This document shows positions 1 to 15,000 of a stretch of 64,000 nucleotides of DNA, piece after piece. The notes beneath the pieces are model-generated. The model did not search any database and had not been told where the DNA came from. It worked only from the letters and a program-made list of their open reading frames with translations. Position 1 is the stretch's first letter, and every line of letters starts with the position of its first letter. The translations under genes were made by a program, and so were the position numbers. Source of the stretch: Haliclystus octoradiatus (lineage: Eukaryota; Cnidaria; Staurozoa; Stauromedusae; Haliclystidae); contig OU744449.1 of NCBI GenBank assembly GCA_916610825.1, forward strand, positions 13,681,952 to 13,745,951, given 5' to 3'.

Positions 1-3000
1 CAGATGGTGCTTCAGTCTTTTCTACTTGTGGTGCATCAGTTGGTGCAGCAGTTGAGGCGTGTACGGATGGTGCTTCAGTCTTTTCTATTTGCGGTGCATC
101 AGTTGGTGCAGCAGTTGAGGTATCTACAGATGGTGCTTCAGTCTCTTCTACTTGTGGTGCATCAGTTGGAGCAGCAGTTGAGGCGCGTACGGATGGTGCT
201 TCAGTCTCTTCTACTTGTGGTGCATCAGTTGGTGCAGCAGTTGAGGCATCTACAGATGGTGCTTCGGTCTCTTCTACTTGTGGTGCATCAGTTGGAGCAG
301 CAGTAGAGGCGTGTACGGATGGTGCTTCAGTCTCTTCTACTTGCGGTGCATCAGTTATTGCAGCAGTTGAGGCATCTACAGATGGTGCTTCAGTCTCTTC
401 TATCTGTGGTGCATCAGTTGGTGCAGAAGTTGAGGCATCTACAGATGGTGCTTCAGTCTCTTCTACTTGCGGTGCATCAGTTGGTGCAGCAGTTGAAGCA
501 TCTACAGATGGTGCTTCAGTCTCTTCTACTTGTGGTGCATCAGTTGGAGCAGCAGTAGAGGCGTGTACGGATGGTGCTTCAGTTTCTTCTACTTGTGCTG
601 CATCAGTTGGTGCAGCAGTTGAGGCATCTACAGATGGTGCTTCAGTCTCTTCTACTTGTGGTGCATCAGTTGGAGCAGCAGTTGAGGCATCTACAGATGG
701 TGCTTCAGTCTCTTCTACTTGTGGTGCTTCAGTCTCTTCTACTTGCGGTGCATCAGTTGGTGCAGCAGTTGAGGCATCTACAGATGGTGCTTCAGTCTCT
801 TCTACTTGTGGTGCTTCAGTCTCTTCTACTTGCGGTGCATCAGTTGGTGCAGCAGTTGAGGCATCTACAGATGGTGCTTCAGTCTTTTCTACTTGTGGTG
901 CATCAGTTGGTGCAGCAGTTGAGGCGTGTACGGATGGTGCTTCAGTCTTTTCTATTTGCGGTGCATCAGTTGGTGCAGCAGTTGAGGCATCTACAGATGG
1001 TGCTTCGGTCTCTTCTACTTGTGGTGCATCAGTTGGAGCAGCAGTAGAGGCGTGTACGGATGGTGCTTCAGTCTCTTCTACTTGCGGTGCATCAGTTATT
1101 GCAGCAGTTGAGGCATCTACAGATGGTGCTTCAGTCTCTTCTATCTGTGGTGCATCAGTTGGTGCAGAAGTTGAGGCATCTTCAGATGGTGCTTCAGTCT
1201 CTTCTACTTGCGGTGCATCAGTTGGTGCAGCAGTTGAAGCATCTACAGATGGTGCTTCAGTCTCTTCTACTTGTGGTGCATCAGTTGGAGCAGCAGTAGA
1301 GGCGTGTACGGATGGTGCTTCAGTTTCTTCTACTTGTGCTGCATCAGTTGGTGCAGCAGTTGAGGCATCTACAGATGGTGCTTCAGTCTCTTCTACTTGT
1401 GGTGCATCAGTTGGAGCAGCAGTTGAGGCATCTACAGATGGTGCTTCAGTCTCTTCTACTTGTGGTGCTTCAGTCTCTTCTACTTGCGGTGCATCAGTTG
1501 GTGCAGCAGTTGAGGCATCTACAGATGGTGCTTCAGTCTCTTCTACTTGTGGTGCTTCAGTCTCTTCTACTTGCGGTGCATCAGTTGGTGCAGCAGTTGA
1601 GGCATCTACAGATGGTGCTTCAGTCTTTTCTACTTGTGGTGCATCAGTTGGTGCAGCAGTTGAGGCGTGTACGGATGGTGCTTCAGTCTTTTCTATTTGC
1701 GGTGCATCAGTTGGTGCAGCAGTTGAGGTATCTACAGATGGTGCTTCAGTCTCTTCTACTTGTGGTGCATCAGTTGGAGCAGCAGTTGAGGCGCGTACGG
1801 ATGGTGCTTCAGTCTCTTCTACTTGTGGTGCATCAGTTGGTGCAGCAGTTGAGGCATCTACAGATGGTGCTTCGGTCTCTTCTACTTGTGGTGCATCAGT
1901 TGGAGCAGCAGTAGAGGCGTGTACGGATGGTGCTTCAGTCTCTTCTACTTGCGGTGCATCAGTTATTGCAGCAGTTGAGGCATCTACAGATGGTGCTTCA
2001 GTCTCTTCTATCTGTGGTGCATCAGTTGGTGCAGAAGTTGAGGCATCTACAGATGGTGCTTCAGTCTCTTCTACTTGCGGTGCATCAGTTGGTGCAGCAG
2101 TTGAAGCATCTACAGATGGTGCTTCAGTCTCTTCTACTTGTGGTGCATCAGTTGGAGCAGCAGTAGAGGCGTGTACGGATGGTGCTTCAGTTTCTTCTAC
2201 TTGTGCTGCATCAGTTGGTGCAGCAGTTGAGGCATCTACAGATGGTGCTTCAGTCTCTTCTACTTGTGGTGCATCAGTTGGAGCAGCAGTTGAGGCATCT
2301 ACAGATGGTGCTTCAGTCTCTTCTACTTGTGGTGCTTCAGTCTCTTCTACTTGCGGTGCATCAGTTGGTGCAGCAGTTGAGGCATCTACAGATGGTGCTT
2401 CAGTCTCTTCTACTTGTGGTGCTTCAGTCTCTTCTACTTGCGGTGCATCAGTTGGTGCAGCAGTTGAGGCATCTACAGATGGTGCTTCAGTCTTTTCTAC
2501 TTGTGGTGCATCAGTTGGTGCAGCAGTTGAGGCGTGTACGGATGGTGCTTCAGTCTTTTCTATTTGCGGTGCATCAGTTGGTGCAGCAGTTGAGGTATCT
2601 ACAGATGGTGCTTCAGTCTCTTCTACTTGTGGTGCATCAGTTGGAGCAGCAGTTGAGGCGCGTACGGACGGTGCATCAGTTTCTTCTACTTGTGGTGCAT
2701 CAGTTGGTGCAGCAGTCGAGAAATCTACAGATGGTTCTTCAGTCTCTTCTACTTGCGGTGCATCAGTTGGTGCAGCAGTTGTGGCATCTATGCATGATGG
2801 TGAAGTAGAGCCTTCTACACACGATGCATCAATTGGTGCAGCAGTTGAGGCATCTACAGATGGTGCTTCAGTCTCTTCTACTTGTGGTGCATCAGTTGGT
2901 GCAGCAGTTGAGGCTGTTACGGATGGTGCTTCAGTCTCTTCTATTTGCGGTGCATCAGTTGGTGCAGCAGTTGAGGCATCTACAGATGGTGCTTCAGTCT

Positions 3001-6000
3001 CTTCTACTTGCGGTGCATCAGTTGGTGCAGCAGTTGAGACATCTACAGATGGTGCTTCAGTATCTTCTACTTGTGGTGCATCAGTTGGTGCAGCAGTTGA
3101 GGCATCTACAGATGGTGCTTCAGTCTCTTCTACTTGTGGTGCATCAGTTGGAGCAGCAGTAGAGGCGTGTACGGATGGTGCTTCAGTTTCTTCTACTTGT
3201 GGTGCATCAGTTGATGCAGCAGTTGAGGCATCTACAGATGGTGCTTCAGTCTCTTCTACTTGCGGTGCACCAGTTGGTGCAGCAGTTGAGGCATCTACAG
3301 ATGGTGCTTCAGTCTCTTCTACTTGCGGTGCAGCAGTTGAGGCATCTACAGATGGTGCTTCAGTCTCTTCTACTTGTGGTGCATCAGTTGGTGCAGCAGT
3401 TGAGGCTTGTACGGATGGTGCTTCAGTCTCTTCTATTTGCGGTGCATCAGTTGGTGCAGCAGTTGAGGCATCTACAGATGGTGCTTCAGTCTCTTCTACT
3501 TGCGGTGCATCAGTTGGTGCAGCAGTTGAGACATCTACAGATGGTGCTTCAGTCTCTTCTACTTGTGGTGCATCAGTTGGTGCAGCAGTTGAGGAATCTA
3601 CAGATGGTGCTTCAGTCTCTTCTACTTGTGGTGCATCAGTTGGAGCAGCACTAGAGGCGTGTATGGATGGTGCTTCAGTCTCTTCTACTTGCGGTGCATC
3701 AGATGGTGCAGCAGTTGAGGCATCTACAGATGGTGCTTCAGTCTCTTCTATCTGTGGTGCATCAGTTGGTGCAGCAGTTGAGGCATCTACAGACGGTGCT
3801 TCAGTCTCTTCTACTTGCGGTGCATCAGTTGGTGCAGCAGTTGAGGTATCTACAGATGGTGCTTCAGTCTCTTCTACTTGTGGTGCATCAGTTGGAGCAG
3901 CAGTAGAGGCGTGTACGGATGGTGCTTCAGTTTCTTCTACTTGTGGTGCATCAGTTGGTGCATCAGTTGGTGCAGCAGTTGAGGCATCTACTGATGGTGC
4001 TTCAGTCTCTTCTACTTGCTGTGCATCAGTTGGTGCAGCAGTTGTGGCATCTATGCATGATGGTGAAGTAGAACCTTCTACACACGATGCATCAATTGGT
4101 GCAGCAGTTGAGGCATCTACAGCTGGTGCTTCAGTCTCTTCTACTTGTGGTGCATCAGTTGGTGCAGCAGTTGAGGCGTGTTCGGATGGTGCTTCAGTCT
4201 CTTCTATTTGCGGTGCATCAGTTGGTGCAGCAGTTGAGGCATCTACAGATGGTGCTTCAGTCTCTTCTACTTGTGGTGCATCAGTTGGTGCAGTAGTTGA
4301 AGCATCTACAGATGGTGCTTCAGTCTTTTCTACTTGTGGTGCATCAGTTGGTGCAGCAGTTGAGGCGTGTACGGATGGTGCTTCAGTCTTTTCTATTTGC
4401 GGTGGATCAGTTGGTGCAGCAGTTGAGGTATCTACAGATGGTGCTTCAGTCTCTTCTACTTGTGGTGCATCAGTTGGAGCAGCAGTTGAGGCGTGTACGG
4501 ATGGTGCTTCAGTCTCTTCTACTTGTGGTGCATCAGTTGGTGCAGCAGTTGAGGCATCTACAGATGGTGCTTCGGTCTCTTCTACTTGTGGTGCATCAGT
4601 TGGAGCAGCAGTAGAGGCGGGTACGGATGGTGCTTCAGTCTCTTCTACTTGCGGTGCATCAGTTGGTGCAGCAGTTGAAGCATCTACAGATGGTGCTTCA
4701 GTCTCTTCTACTTGTGGTGCATCATTTGGAGCAGCAGTAGAGGCGTGTACGGATGGTGCTTCAGTTTCTCCTACTTGTGCTGCATCAGTTGGTGCAGCAG
4801 TTGAGGCATCTACAGATGGTGCTTCAGTCTCTTCTACTTGTGGTGCATCAGTTGGAGCAGCAGTAGAGGCGTGTACGGATGGTGCTTCAGTCTCTTCTAC
4901 TTGCGGTGCATCAGTTATTGCAGCAGTTGAGGCATCTACAGATGGTGCTTCAGTCTCTTCTATCTGTGGTGCATCAGTTGGTGCAGCAGTTGAGGCATCT
5001 ACTGATGGTGATTCAGTCTCTTCTACTTGCGGTGCATCAGTTGGTGCAGCAGTTGTGGCATCTATGCATGATGGAGAAGTAGAACCTTCTACACACGATG
5101 CATCAATTGGTGCAGCAGTTGAGGCATCTACAGCTGGTGCTTCAGTCTCTTCTACTTGTGGTGCATCAGTTGGTGCTGCAGTTGAGGCGTGTTCGGATGG
5201 TGCTTCAGTCTCTTCTATTTGCGGTGCATCAGTTGGTGCAGCAGTTGAGGCATCTACAGATGGTGCTTCAGTCTCTTCTACTTGTGGTGCATCAGTTGGT
5301 GCAGCAGTTGAGGCATCTACAGATGGTGCTTCAGTCTCTTCTACTTGTGGTGCTTCAGTCTCTTCTACTTGCGGTGCATCAGTTGGTGCAGCAGTTGAGG
5401 CATCTACAGATGGTGCTTCAGTCTCTTCTACTTTTGGTGCTTCAGTCTCTTCTACTTTTGGTGCTTCAGTCACTTCTACTTGCGGTGCATCAGTTGGTGC
5501 AGCAGTTGAGGCATCTACAGATGGTGCTTCAGTCTCTTCTACTTGTGGTGCATCAGTTGGTGCAGCAGTTGAGGCATCTACAGATGGTGCTTCGGTCTCT
5601 TCTACTTGTGGTGCATCAGTTGGAGCAGCAGTAGAGGCGTGTACGGATGGTGCTTCAGTCTCTTCTACTTGCGGTGCATCAGTTGGTGCAGCAGTTGAGG
5701 CATCTACAGATGGTGCTTCAGTCTCTTCTACTTGTGGTGCATCAGTTGGTGCAGCAGTTGAAGCATCTACAGATGGTGCTTCAGTCTTTTCTACTTGTGG
5801 TGCATCAGTTGGTGCAGCAGTTGTGGCATCTATGCATGATGGTGAAGTAGAGCCTTCTACACACGATGCATCAATTGGTGCAGCAGTTGAGGCATCTACA
5901 GATGGTGCTTCAGTCTCTCCTACTTGTGGTGCATCAGTTGGTGCAGCAGTTGAGGCTTGTACGGATGGTGCTTCAGTCTCTTCTATTTGCGGTGCATCAG

Positions 6001-9000
6001 TTGGTGCAGCAGTTGAGGCATCTACAGATGGTGCTTCAGTCTCTTCTACTTGCGGTGCATCAGTTGGTGCAGCAGTTGAGACATCTACCGATGGTGCTTC
6101 AGTATCTTCTACTTGTGGTGCATCAGTTGGTGCAGCAGTTGAGGCATCTACAGATGGTTCTTCAGTCTCTTCTACTTGCGGTACATCAGTTGGTGCAGCA
6201 GTTGTGGCATCTATGCATGATGGTGAAGTAGAACCTTCTACACACGATGCATCAGTTGGTGCAGCAGTTGAGACATCTACAGATGGTGCTTCAGTATCTT
6301 CTACTTGTGGTGCATCAGTTGGTGCAGCAGTTGAGGCATCTACAGATGGTGCTTCAGTCTCTTCTACTTGTGGTGCATCAGTTGGAGCAGCAGTAGAGGC
6401 GTGTACGGATGGTGCTTCAGTCTCTTCTACTTGCGGTGCATCAGTTGGTGCAGCAGTTGAGGCATCTACTGATGGTGCTTCAGTCTCTTCTACTTGTGGT
6501 GCATCAGTTGGAGCAGCAGTAGAGGCGTGTACGGATGGTGCTTCAGTCTCTTCTACTTGCGGTGCATCAGTTGGTACAGCAGTTGAGGCATCTACTGATG
6601 GTGCTTCATTCTCTTCTACTTGTGGTGCATCAGTTGGTGTAGCAGTTGAAGCATCTACAGATGGTTCTTCAGTCTCTTCTACTTGTGGTGCTTCAGTCTC
6701 TTCTACTTGTGGTGCATCAGTTGGAGCAGCAGTAGAGGCGTGTACAGATGGTGCTTCAGTTTCTTCTACTTGTGGTGCATCAGTTGATGCAGCAGTTGAG
6801 GCATCTACAGATGGTGCTTCAGTCTCTTCTACTTGCGGTGCATCAGTTGGTGCAGCAGTTGAGGCATCTACAGTTGGTGCTTCAGTCTCTTCTACTTGCG
6901 GTGCAGCAGTTGAGGCATCTACAGATGGTGCTTCAGTCTCTTCTACTTGTGGTGCATCAGTTGGTGCAGCAGTTGAGGCTTGTACGGATGGTGCTTCAGT
7001 CTCTTCTATTTGCGGTGCATCAGTTGGAGCAGCAGTAGAGGCGTGTACGGATGGTGCTTCAGTCTCTTCTACTTGCGGTGCATCAGTTGGTACAGCAGTT
7101 GAGGCATCTACTGATGGTGCTTCATTCTCTTCTACTTGTGGTGCATCAGTTGGTGTAGCAGTTGAAGCATCTACAGATGGTTCTTCAGTCTCTTCTACTT
7201 GTGGTGCTTCAGTCTCTTCTACTTGTGGTGCATCAGTTGGAGCAGCAGTAGAGGCGTGTACAGATGGTGCTTCAGTTTCTTCTACTTGTGGTGCATCAGT
7301 TGATGCAGCAGTTGAGGCATCTACAGATGGTGCTTCAGTCTCTTCTACTTGCGGTGCATCAGTTGGTGCAGCAGTTGAGGCATCTACAGATGGTGCTTCA
7401 GTCTCTTCTACTTGCGGTGCAGCAGTTGAGGCATCTACAGATGGTGCTTCAGTCTCTTCTACTTGTGGTGCATCAGTTGGTGCAGCAGTTGAGGCTTGTA
7501 CGGATGGTGCTTCAGTCTCTTCTATTTGCGGTGTATCAGTGGGTGCAGCAGTTGAGGCGTGTACGGATGGTGCTTCAGTTTCTCCTACTTGTGGTGCATC
7601 AGTTGGTGCAGCAGTTGAGGCATCTACTGATGGTGCTTCAGTCTCTTCTACTTGCGGTGCATCAGTTGGTGCAGCAGTTGAAGCATCTACAGATGGTGCT
7701 TCAGTCTCTTCTACTTGTGGTGCATCAGTTGGAGCAGCAGTAGAGGCGTGTACGGATGGTGCTTCAGTTTCTTCTACTTGTGGTGCATCAGTTGGTGCAG
7801 CAGTTGAGGCATCTACTGATGGTGCTTCAGTCTCTTCTACTTGCGGTGCATCAGTTGGTGCAGCAGTTGTGGCATCTATGCATGATGGTGAAGTAGAACC
7901 TTCTACACACGATGCATCAATTGGTGCAGCAGTTGAAGCATCTACAGATGGTGCTTCAGTCTCTTCTACTTGTGGTGCTTCAGTCTCTTTTACTTGCGGT
8001 GCATCAGTTGGTGCAGCAGTTGAGGCATCTACAGATGGTGCTTCAGTCTTTTCTACTTGTGGTGCATCAGATGGTGCAGCAGTTGAGGCGTGTACGGATG
8101 GTGCATCAGTCTTTTCTATTTGCGGTGCATCAGTTGGTGCAGCAGTTGAGGTATCTACAGATGGTGCTTCAGTCTCATCTACTTGTGGTGCATCAGTTGG
8201 AGCAGCAGTTGAGGCGTGTATGAATGGTGCATCAGTTTCTTCTACTTGTGGTGCATCAGTTGGTGCAGCAGTCGAGGCATCTACAGATGGTTCTTCAGTC
8301 TCTTCTACTTGCGGTGCATCAGTTGGTGCAGCAGTTGTGGCATCTATGCATGATGGTGAAGTAGAACCTTCTACACACGATGCATCAGTTGGTGCAGCAG
8401 TTGAGACATCTACAGATGGTGCTTCAGTATCTTCTACTTGTGGTGCATCAGTTGGTGCAGCAGTTGAGGCATCTACAGATGGTGCTTCAGTCTCTTCTAC
8501 TTGTGGTGCATCAGTTGGAGCAGTAGTAGAGGCGTGTACGGATGGTGCTTCAGTTTCTTCTACTTGTGGTGCATCAGTTGATGCAGCAGTTGAGGCATCT
8601 ACAGATGGTGCTTCAGTCTCTTCTACTTGCGGTGCATCAGTTGGTGCAGCAGTTGAGGCATCTACAGATGGTGCTTCAGTCTCTTCTACTTGAGGTGCAG
8701 CAGTTGAGGCATCTACAGATGGTGCTTCAGTCTCTTCTACTTGTGGTGCATCAGTTGGTGCAGCAGTTGAGGCTTGTACGGATGGTGCTTCAGTCTCTTC
8801 TATTTGCGGTGTATCAGTGGGTGCAGCAGTTGAGGCGTGTACGGATGGTGCTTCAGTTTCTCCTACTTGTGGTGCATCAGTTGGTGCAGCAGTTGAGGCA
8901 TCTACTGATGGTGCTTCAGTCTCTTCTACTTGCGGTGCATCAGTTGGTGCAGCAGTTGAAGCATCTACAGATGGTGCTTCAGTCTCTTCTACTTGTGGTG

Positions 9001-12000
9001 CATCAGTTGGAGCAGCAGTAGAGGCGTGTACGGATGGTGCTTCAGTTTCTTCTACTTGTGGTGCATCAGTTGGTGCAGCAGTCGAGGCATCTACAGATGG
9101 TTCTTCAGTCTCTTCTACTTGTGGTGCATCAGTTGGTGCAGCAGTTGAGGCGTGTTCGGATGGTGCTTCAGTCTCTTCTATTTGCGGTGCATCAGTTGGA
9201 GCAGCAGTAGAGGCGTGTATGGATGGTGCTTCAGTCTCTTCTACTTGCGGTGCATCAGTTGGTACAGCAGTTGAGGCATCTACTGATGGTGCTTCAGTCT
9301 CTTCTACTTGTGGTGCATCAGTTGGTGCAGCAGTTGAGGCGTGTTCGGATGGTGCTTCAGTCTCTTCTATTTGCGGTGCATCAGTTGGTGCAGCAGTTGA
9401 GGCATCTACAGATGGTGCTTCAGTCTCTTCTACTTGCGGTGCATCAGTTGGTGCAGCAGTTGAGACATCTACAGATGGTGCTTCAGTCTCTTCTACTTGT
9501 GGTGCATCAGTTGGTGCAGCAGTTGAGGCATCTACAGATGGTGCTTCAGTCTCTTCTACTTGTGGTGCATCAGTTGGAGCAGCAGTAGAGGTGTGTACGG
9601 ATGGTGCTTCAGTCTCTTCTACTTGCGGTGCATCAGTTGGTGCAGCAGTTGAGGCATCTACTGATGGTGCTTCAGTCTCTTCTACTTGTGGTGCATCAGT
9701 TGGAGCAGCAGTAGAGGTGTGTACGGATGGTGCTTCAGTCTCTTCTACTTGCGGTGCATCAGTTGGTACAGCAGTTGAGGCATCTACTGATGGTGCTTCA
9801 GTCTCTTCTACTTGTGGTGCATCAGTTGGTGTAGCAGTTGAAGCATCTACAGATGGTTCTTCAGTCTCTTCTACTTGTGGTGCTTCAGTCTTTTCTATTT
9901 GCGGTGCATCAGTTGGTGCAGCAGTTGAGACATCTACAGATGGTGCTTCAGTCTCTTCTACTTGTGGTGCATCAGTTGGTGCAGCAGTTGAGGCATCTAC
10001 AGATGGTGCTTCAGTCTCTTCTACTTGTGGTGCATCAGTTGGAGCAGCAGTAGAGGCGTGTACGGATGGTGCTTCAGTCTCTTCTACTTGCGGTGCATCA
10101 GTTGGTGCAGCAGTTGAGGCATCTACTGATGGTGCTTCAGTCTCTTCTACTTGTGGTGCATCAGTTGGTGCAGCAGTAGAAGAATCTACAGATGGTGCTT
10201 CAGTCTCTTCTACTTGTGGTGCTTCAGTCTCTTCTATTTGCGGTGCATCAGTTGGTGTAGCAGTTGAGGCGTCTACGGATGGTGCTTCAGTCTCTTCTAT
10301 TTGCGGTGCATCAGTTGGTGCAGCAGTTGAGACATCTACAGATGGTGCTTCAGTCTCTTCTACTTGCGGTGCAGCAGTTGAGGCATCTACAGATGGTGCT
10401 TCAGTCTCTTCTACTTGTGGTGCATCAGTTGGTGCAGCAGTTGAGGCTTGTACGGATGGTGCTTCAGTCTCTTCTATTTGCGGTGCATCAGTTGGTGCAG
10501 CAGTTGAGACATCTACAGATGGTGCTTCAGTCTCTTCTACTTGCGGTGCATCAGTTGGTGCAGCAGTTGAGACATCTACAGATGGTGCTTCAGTCTCTTC
10601 TACTTGTGGTGCATCAGTTGGTGCAGCAGTTGAGGCATCTACAGATGGTGCTTCAGTCTCTTCTACTTGTGGTGCATCAGTTGGAGCAGCAGTAGAGGCG
10701 TGTACGGATGGTGCTTCAGTCTCTTCTACTTGCGGTGCATCAGTTGGTGCAGCAGTTGAGGCATCTACTGATGGTGCTTCAGTCTCTTCTACTTGTTGTG
10801 CATCAGTTGGTGCAGCAGTTGAAGCATCTACAGATGGTGCTTCAATCTCTTCTACTTGTGGTGCTTCAGTCTCTTCTATTTGCGGTGCATCAGTTGGTGT
10901 AGCAGTTGAGGCGTCTACGGATGGTGCTTCAGTCTCTTCTACTTGTGGTGCATCAGTTGGTGCAGCAGTTGAGGCATCTACAGATGGTGCTTCAGTCTCT
11001 TCTACTTGTGGTGCATCAGTTGGTGCAGCAGTTGTAGCATCTAAAGATGGTGCTTCAGTCTCTTCTACTTGTGGTGCTTCAGTCTCTTCTATTTGCGGTG
11101 CATCAGTTGGTGCAGCAGTTGAGACATCTACAGATGGTGCTTCAGTCTCTTCTACTTGCGGTGCATCAGTTGGTGCAGCAGTTGAGGCATCTACTGATGG
11201 TGCTTCAGTCTCTTCTACTTGTGGTGCATCAGTTGGTGCAGCAGTTGAAGAATCTACAGATGGTGCTTCAGTCTCTTCTACTTGTGGTGCTTCAGTCTCT
11301 TCTATTTGCGGTGCATCAGTTGGTGTAGCAGTTGAGGCGTCTACGGATGGTGCTTCAGTCTCTTCTATTTGCGGTACATCAGTTGGTGCAGCAGTTGAGA
11401 CATCTACAGATGGTGCTTCAGTCTCTTCTACTTGCGGTGCAGCAGTTGAGGCATCTACAGATGGTGCTTCAGTCTCTTCTACTTGTGGTGCATCAGTTGG
11501 TGCAGCAGTTGTGGCTTGTACGGATGGTGCTTCAGTCTCTTCTATTTGCGGTGCATCAGTTGGTGCAGCAGTTGAGGCATCTACAGATGGTGCTTCAGTC
11601 TCTTCTACTTGTGGTGCATCAGTTGGTGCAGCAGTTGAAGAATCTACAGATGGTGCTTCAGTCTCTTCTACTTGTGGTGCTTCAGTCTCTTCTATTTGCG
11701 GTGCATCAGTTGGTGTAGCAGTTGAGGCGTCTACGGATGGTGCTTCAGTCTCTTCTATTTGCGGTACATCAGTTGGTGCAGCAGTTGAGACATCTACAGA
11801 TGGTGCTTCAGTCTCTTCTACTTGCGGTGCAGCAGTTGAGGCATCTACAGATGGTGCTTCACTCTCTTCTACTTGTGGTGCATCAGTTGGTGCAGCAGTT
11901 GTGGCTTGTACGGATGGTGCTTCAGTCTCTTCTATTTGCGGTGCATCAGTTGGTGCAGCAGTTGAGGCATCTACAGATGGTGCTTCAGTCTCTTCTACTT

Positions 12001-15000
12001 GCGGTGCATCAGTTGGTGCAGCAGTTGAGACATCTACAGATGGTGCTTCAGTCTCTTCTACTTGTGGTGCATCAGTTGGTGCAGCAGTTGAGGCATCTAC
12101 AGATGGTGCTTCAGTCTCTTCTACTTGTGGTGCATCAGTTGGAGCAGCAGTAGAGGCGTGTACGGATGGTGCTTCAGTCTTTTCTACTTGCGGTGCATCA
12201 GTTGGTGCAGCAGTTGAGGCATCTACTGATGGTGCTTCAGTTTCTTCTACTTGTGGTGCATCAGTTAGTGCAGCAGTTGAAGCATCTACAGATGGTGCTT
12301 CAGTCTCTTCTACTTGTGGTGCTTCAGTCTCTTCTACTTGCGGTGCATCAGTTGGTGCAGCAGTTGAGGCATCTACAGATGGTGCTTCAGTCTTTTCTAC
12401 TTGAGGTGCATCAGTTGGTGCAGCAGTTGTGGCGTGTACGGATGGTGCTTCAGTCTTTTCTATTTGCGGTGCATCAGTTGGTGCAGCAGTTGAGGTATCT
12501 ACAGATGGTGCTTCAGTCTCTTCTACTTGTGGTGCATCAGTTGGAGCAGCAGTTGAGGCGTGTACAGACGGTGCATCAGTTTCTTCTACTTGTGGTGCAT
12601 CAGTTTGTGCAGCAGTCGAGGCATCTACAGATGGTTCTTCAGTCTCTTCTACTTGCGGTGCATCAGTTGGTGCAGCAGTTGTGGCATCTATGCATGATGG
12701 TGAAGTAGAACCTTCTACACACGATGCATCAATTGGTGCAGCAGTTGAGGCATCTACAGACGGTGCTTCAGTCTCTTCTACTTGTGGTGCATCAGTTGGT
12801 GCAGCAGTTGAGGCATCTACAGATGGTGCTTCAGTCTCTTCTACTTGTGGTGCATCAGTTGGTGCAGCAGTTGAGACATCTACAGATGGTGCTTCAGTAT
12901 CTTCTACTTGTGGTGCATCAGTTGGTTCAGCAGTTGAGGCATCTACAGATGGTGCTTCAGTCTTCTCTACTTGTGGTGCATCAGTTGGAGCAGCAGTAGA
13001 GGCGTGTACGGATGGTGCTTCAGGTTCTTCTACTTGTGGTGCATCAGTTGGTGCAGCAGTTGAGGCATCTACAGATGGTGCTTCAGTCTCTTCTACTTGC
13101 GGTGCATCAGTTGGTGCAGCAGTAGAGGCGTGTACGGATGGTTCTTCAGTCTCTTCTACTTGCGGAGCATCAGTTGGTGCAGCAGTTGTGGCATCTATGC
13201 ATGATGGTGAAGTAGAACCTTCTACACACGATGCATCAATTGGTGCAGCAGTTGAGGCATCTACAGATGGTGCTTCAGTCTCTTCTATCTGTGGTGCATC
13301 AGTTGGTGCAGCAGTTGAGGCATCTACAGATGGTGCTTCAGTCTCTTCTACTTGCGGTGCATCAGTTGGTGCAGCAGTTGTGGCATCTATGCATGATGGT
13401 GAAGTAGAACCTTCTACACACGATGCATCAATTGGTGTAGCAGTTGAGGCATCTACAGATGGTGCTTCAGTCTCTTCTACTTGTGGTGCATCAGTTGGTG
13501 CAGCAGTTGAGGCATCTACAGATGGTGCTTCAGTCTCTTCTACTTGTGGTGCATCAGTTGGAGCAGCAGTAGAGGCGTGTACGGATGGTGCTTCAGTCTC
13601 TTCTACTTGCGGTGCATCAGTTGGTGCAGCAGTTGAGGCATCTACAGATGGTGCTTCAGTCTCTTCTACTTGTGGTGCATCAGTTGGTGCAGCAGTTGAG
13701 GCTTGTACGGATGGTGCTTCAGTCTCTTCTATTTGCGGTGCATCAGTTGGTGCAGCAGTTGAGGCATCTACAGATGGTGCTTCAGTCTCTTCTACTTGCG
13801 GTGCATCAGTTGGTGCAGCAGTTGAGACATCTACAGATGGTGCTTCAGTCTCTTCTACTTGTGGTGCATCAGTTGGTGCAGCAGTTGAGGCATCTACAGA
13901 TGGTGCTTCAGTCTCTTCTACTTGTGGTGCATCAGTTGGAGCAGCAGTAGAGGCGTGTACGGATGGTGCTTCAGTCTCTTCTACTTGCGGTGCATCAGTT
14001 GGTGCAGCAGTTGAGGCATCTACAGATGGTGCTTCAGTCTCTTCTATCTGTGGTGCATCAGTTGGTGCAGCAGTTGAGGCATCTACAGATGGTGCTTCAG
14101 TCTCTTCTACTTGCGGTGCATCAGTTGGTGCAGCAGTTGAGGCATATACAGATGGTGCTTCAGTCTCTTCTACTTGTGTTGCATCAGTTGGAGCAGCAGT
14201 AGAGGCGTGTACGGATGGTGCTTCAGTTTCTTCTTCTTGTGGTGCATCAGTTGGTGCAGCAGTTGAGGCATCTACTGATGGTGCTTCAGTCTCTTCTACT
14301 TGCGGTGCATCAGTTGGTGCAGCAGTTGTGGCATCTATGCATGATGGTGAAGTAGAACCTTCTACACACGATGCATCAATTGGTGCAGCAGTTGAGGCAA
14401 CTACAGCTGGTGCTTCAGTCTCTTCTACTTGTGGTGCATCAGTTGGTGCAGCAGTTGAGGCGTGTTCGGATGGTGCTTCAGTCTCTTCTATTTGCGGTGC
14501 ATCAGTTGGTTCAGCAGTTGAGGCATCTACAGATGGTGCTTCAGTCTCTTCTACTTGTGGTGCATCAGTTGGTGCAGAAGTTGAAGCATCTACAGATGGT
14601 GCTTCAGTCTCTTCTACTTGTGGTGCTTCAGTCTCTTCTACTTGCGGTTCATCAGTTGGTGAAGCAGTTGAGGCATCTACAGATGGTGCTTCAGTCTTTT
14701 CTACTTGTGGTGCATCAGTTGGTGCAGCAGTTGAGGCGTGTATGGATGGTGCTTCAGTCTTTTCTATCTGCGGTGCATCAGTTGGTGCAGCAGTTGAGGT
14801 ATCTACAGATGGTGCTTCAGTCTCTTCTACTTGTGGTGCATCAGTTGGAGCAGCAGTTGAGGCGTGTACGGATGGTGCTTCAGTTTCTTCTACTTGTGGT
14901 GCATCAGTTGGTGCAGCAGTTGAGGCATCTACAGATGTTGCTTCAGTCTCTTCTACTTGCGGTGCATCAGTTGGTGCAGCAGTTGTGGCATCTATGCATG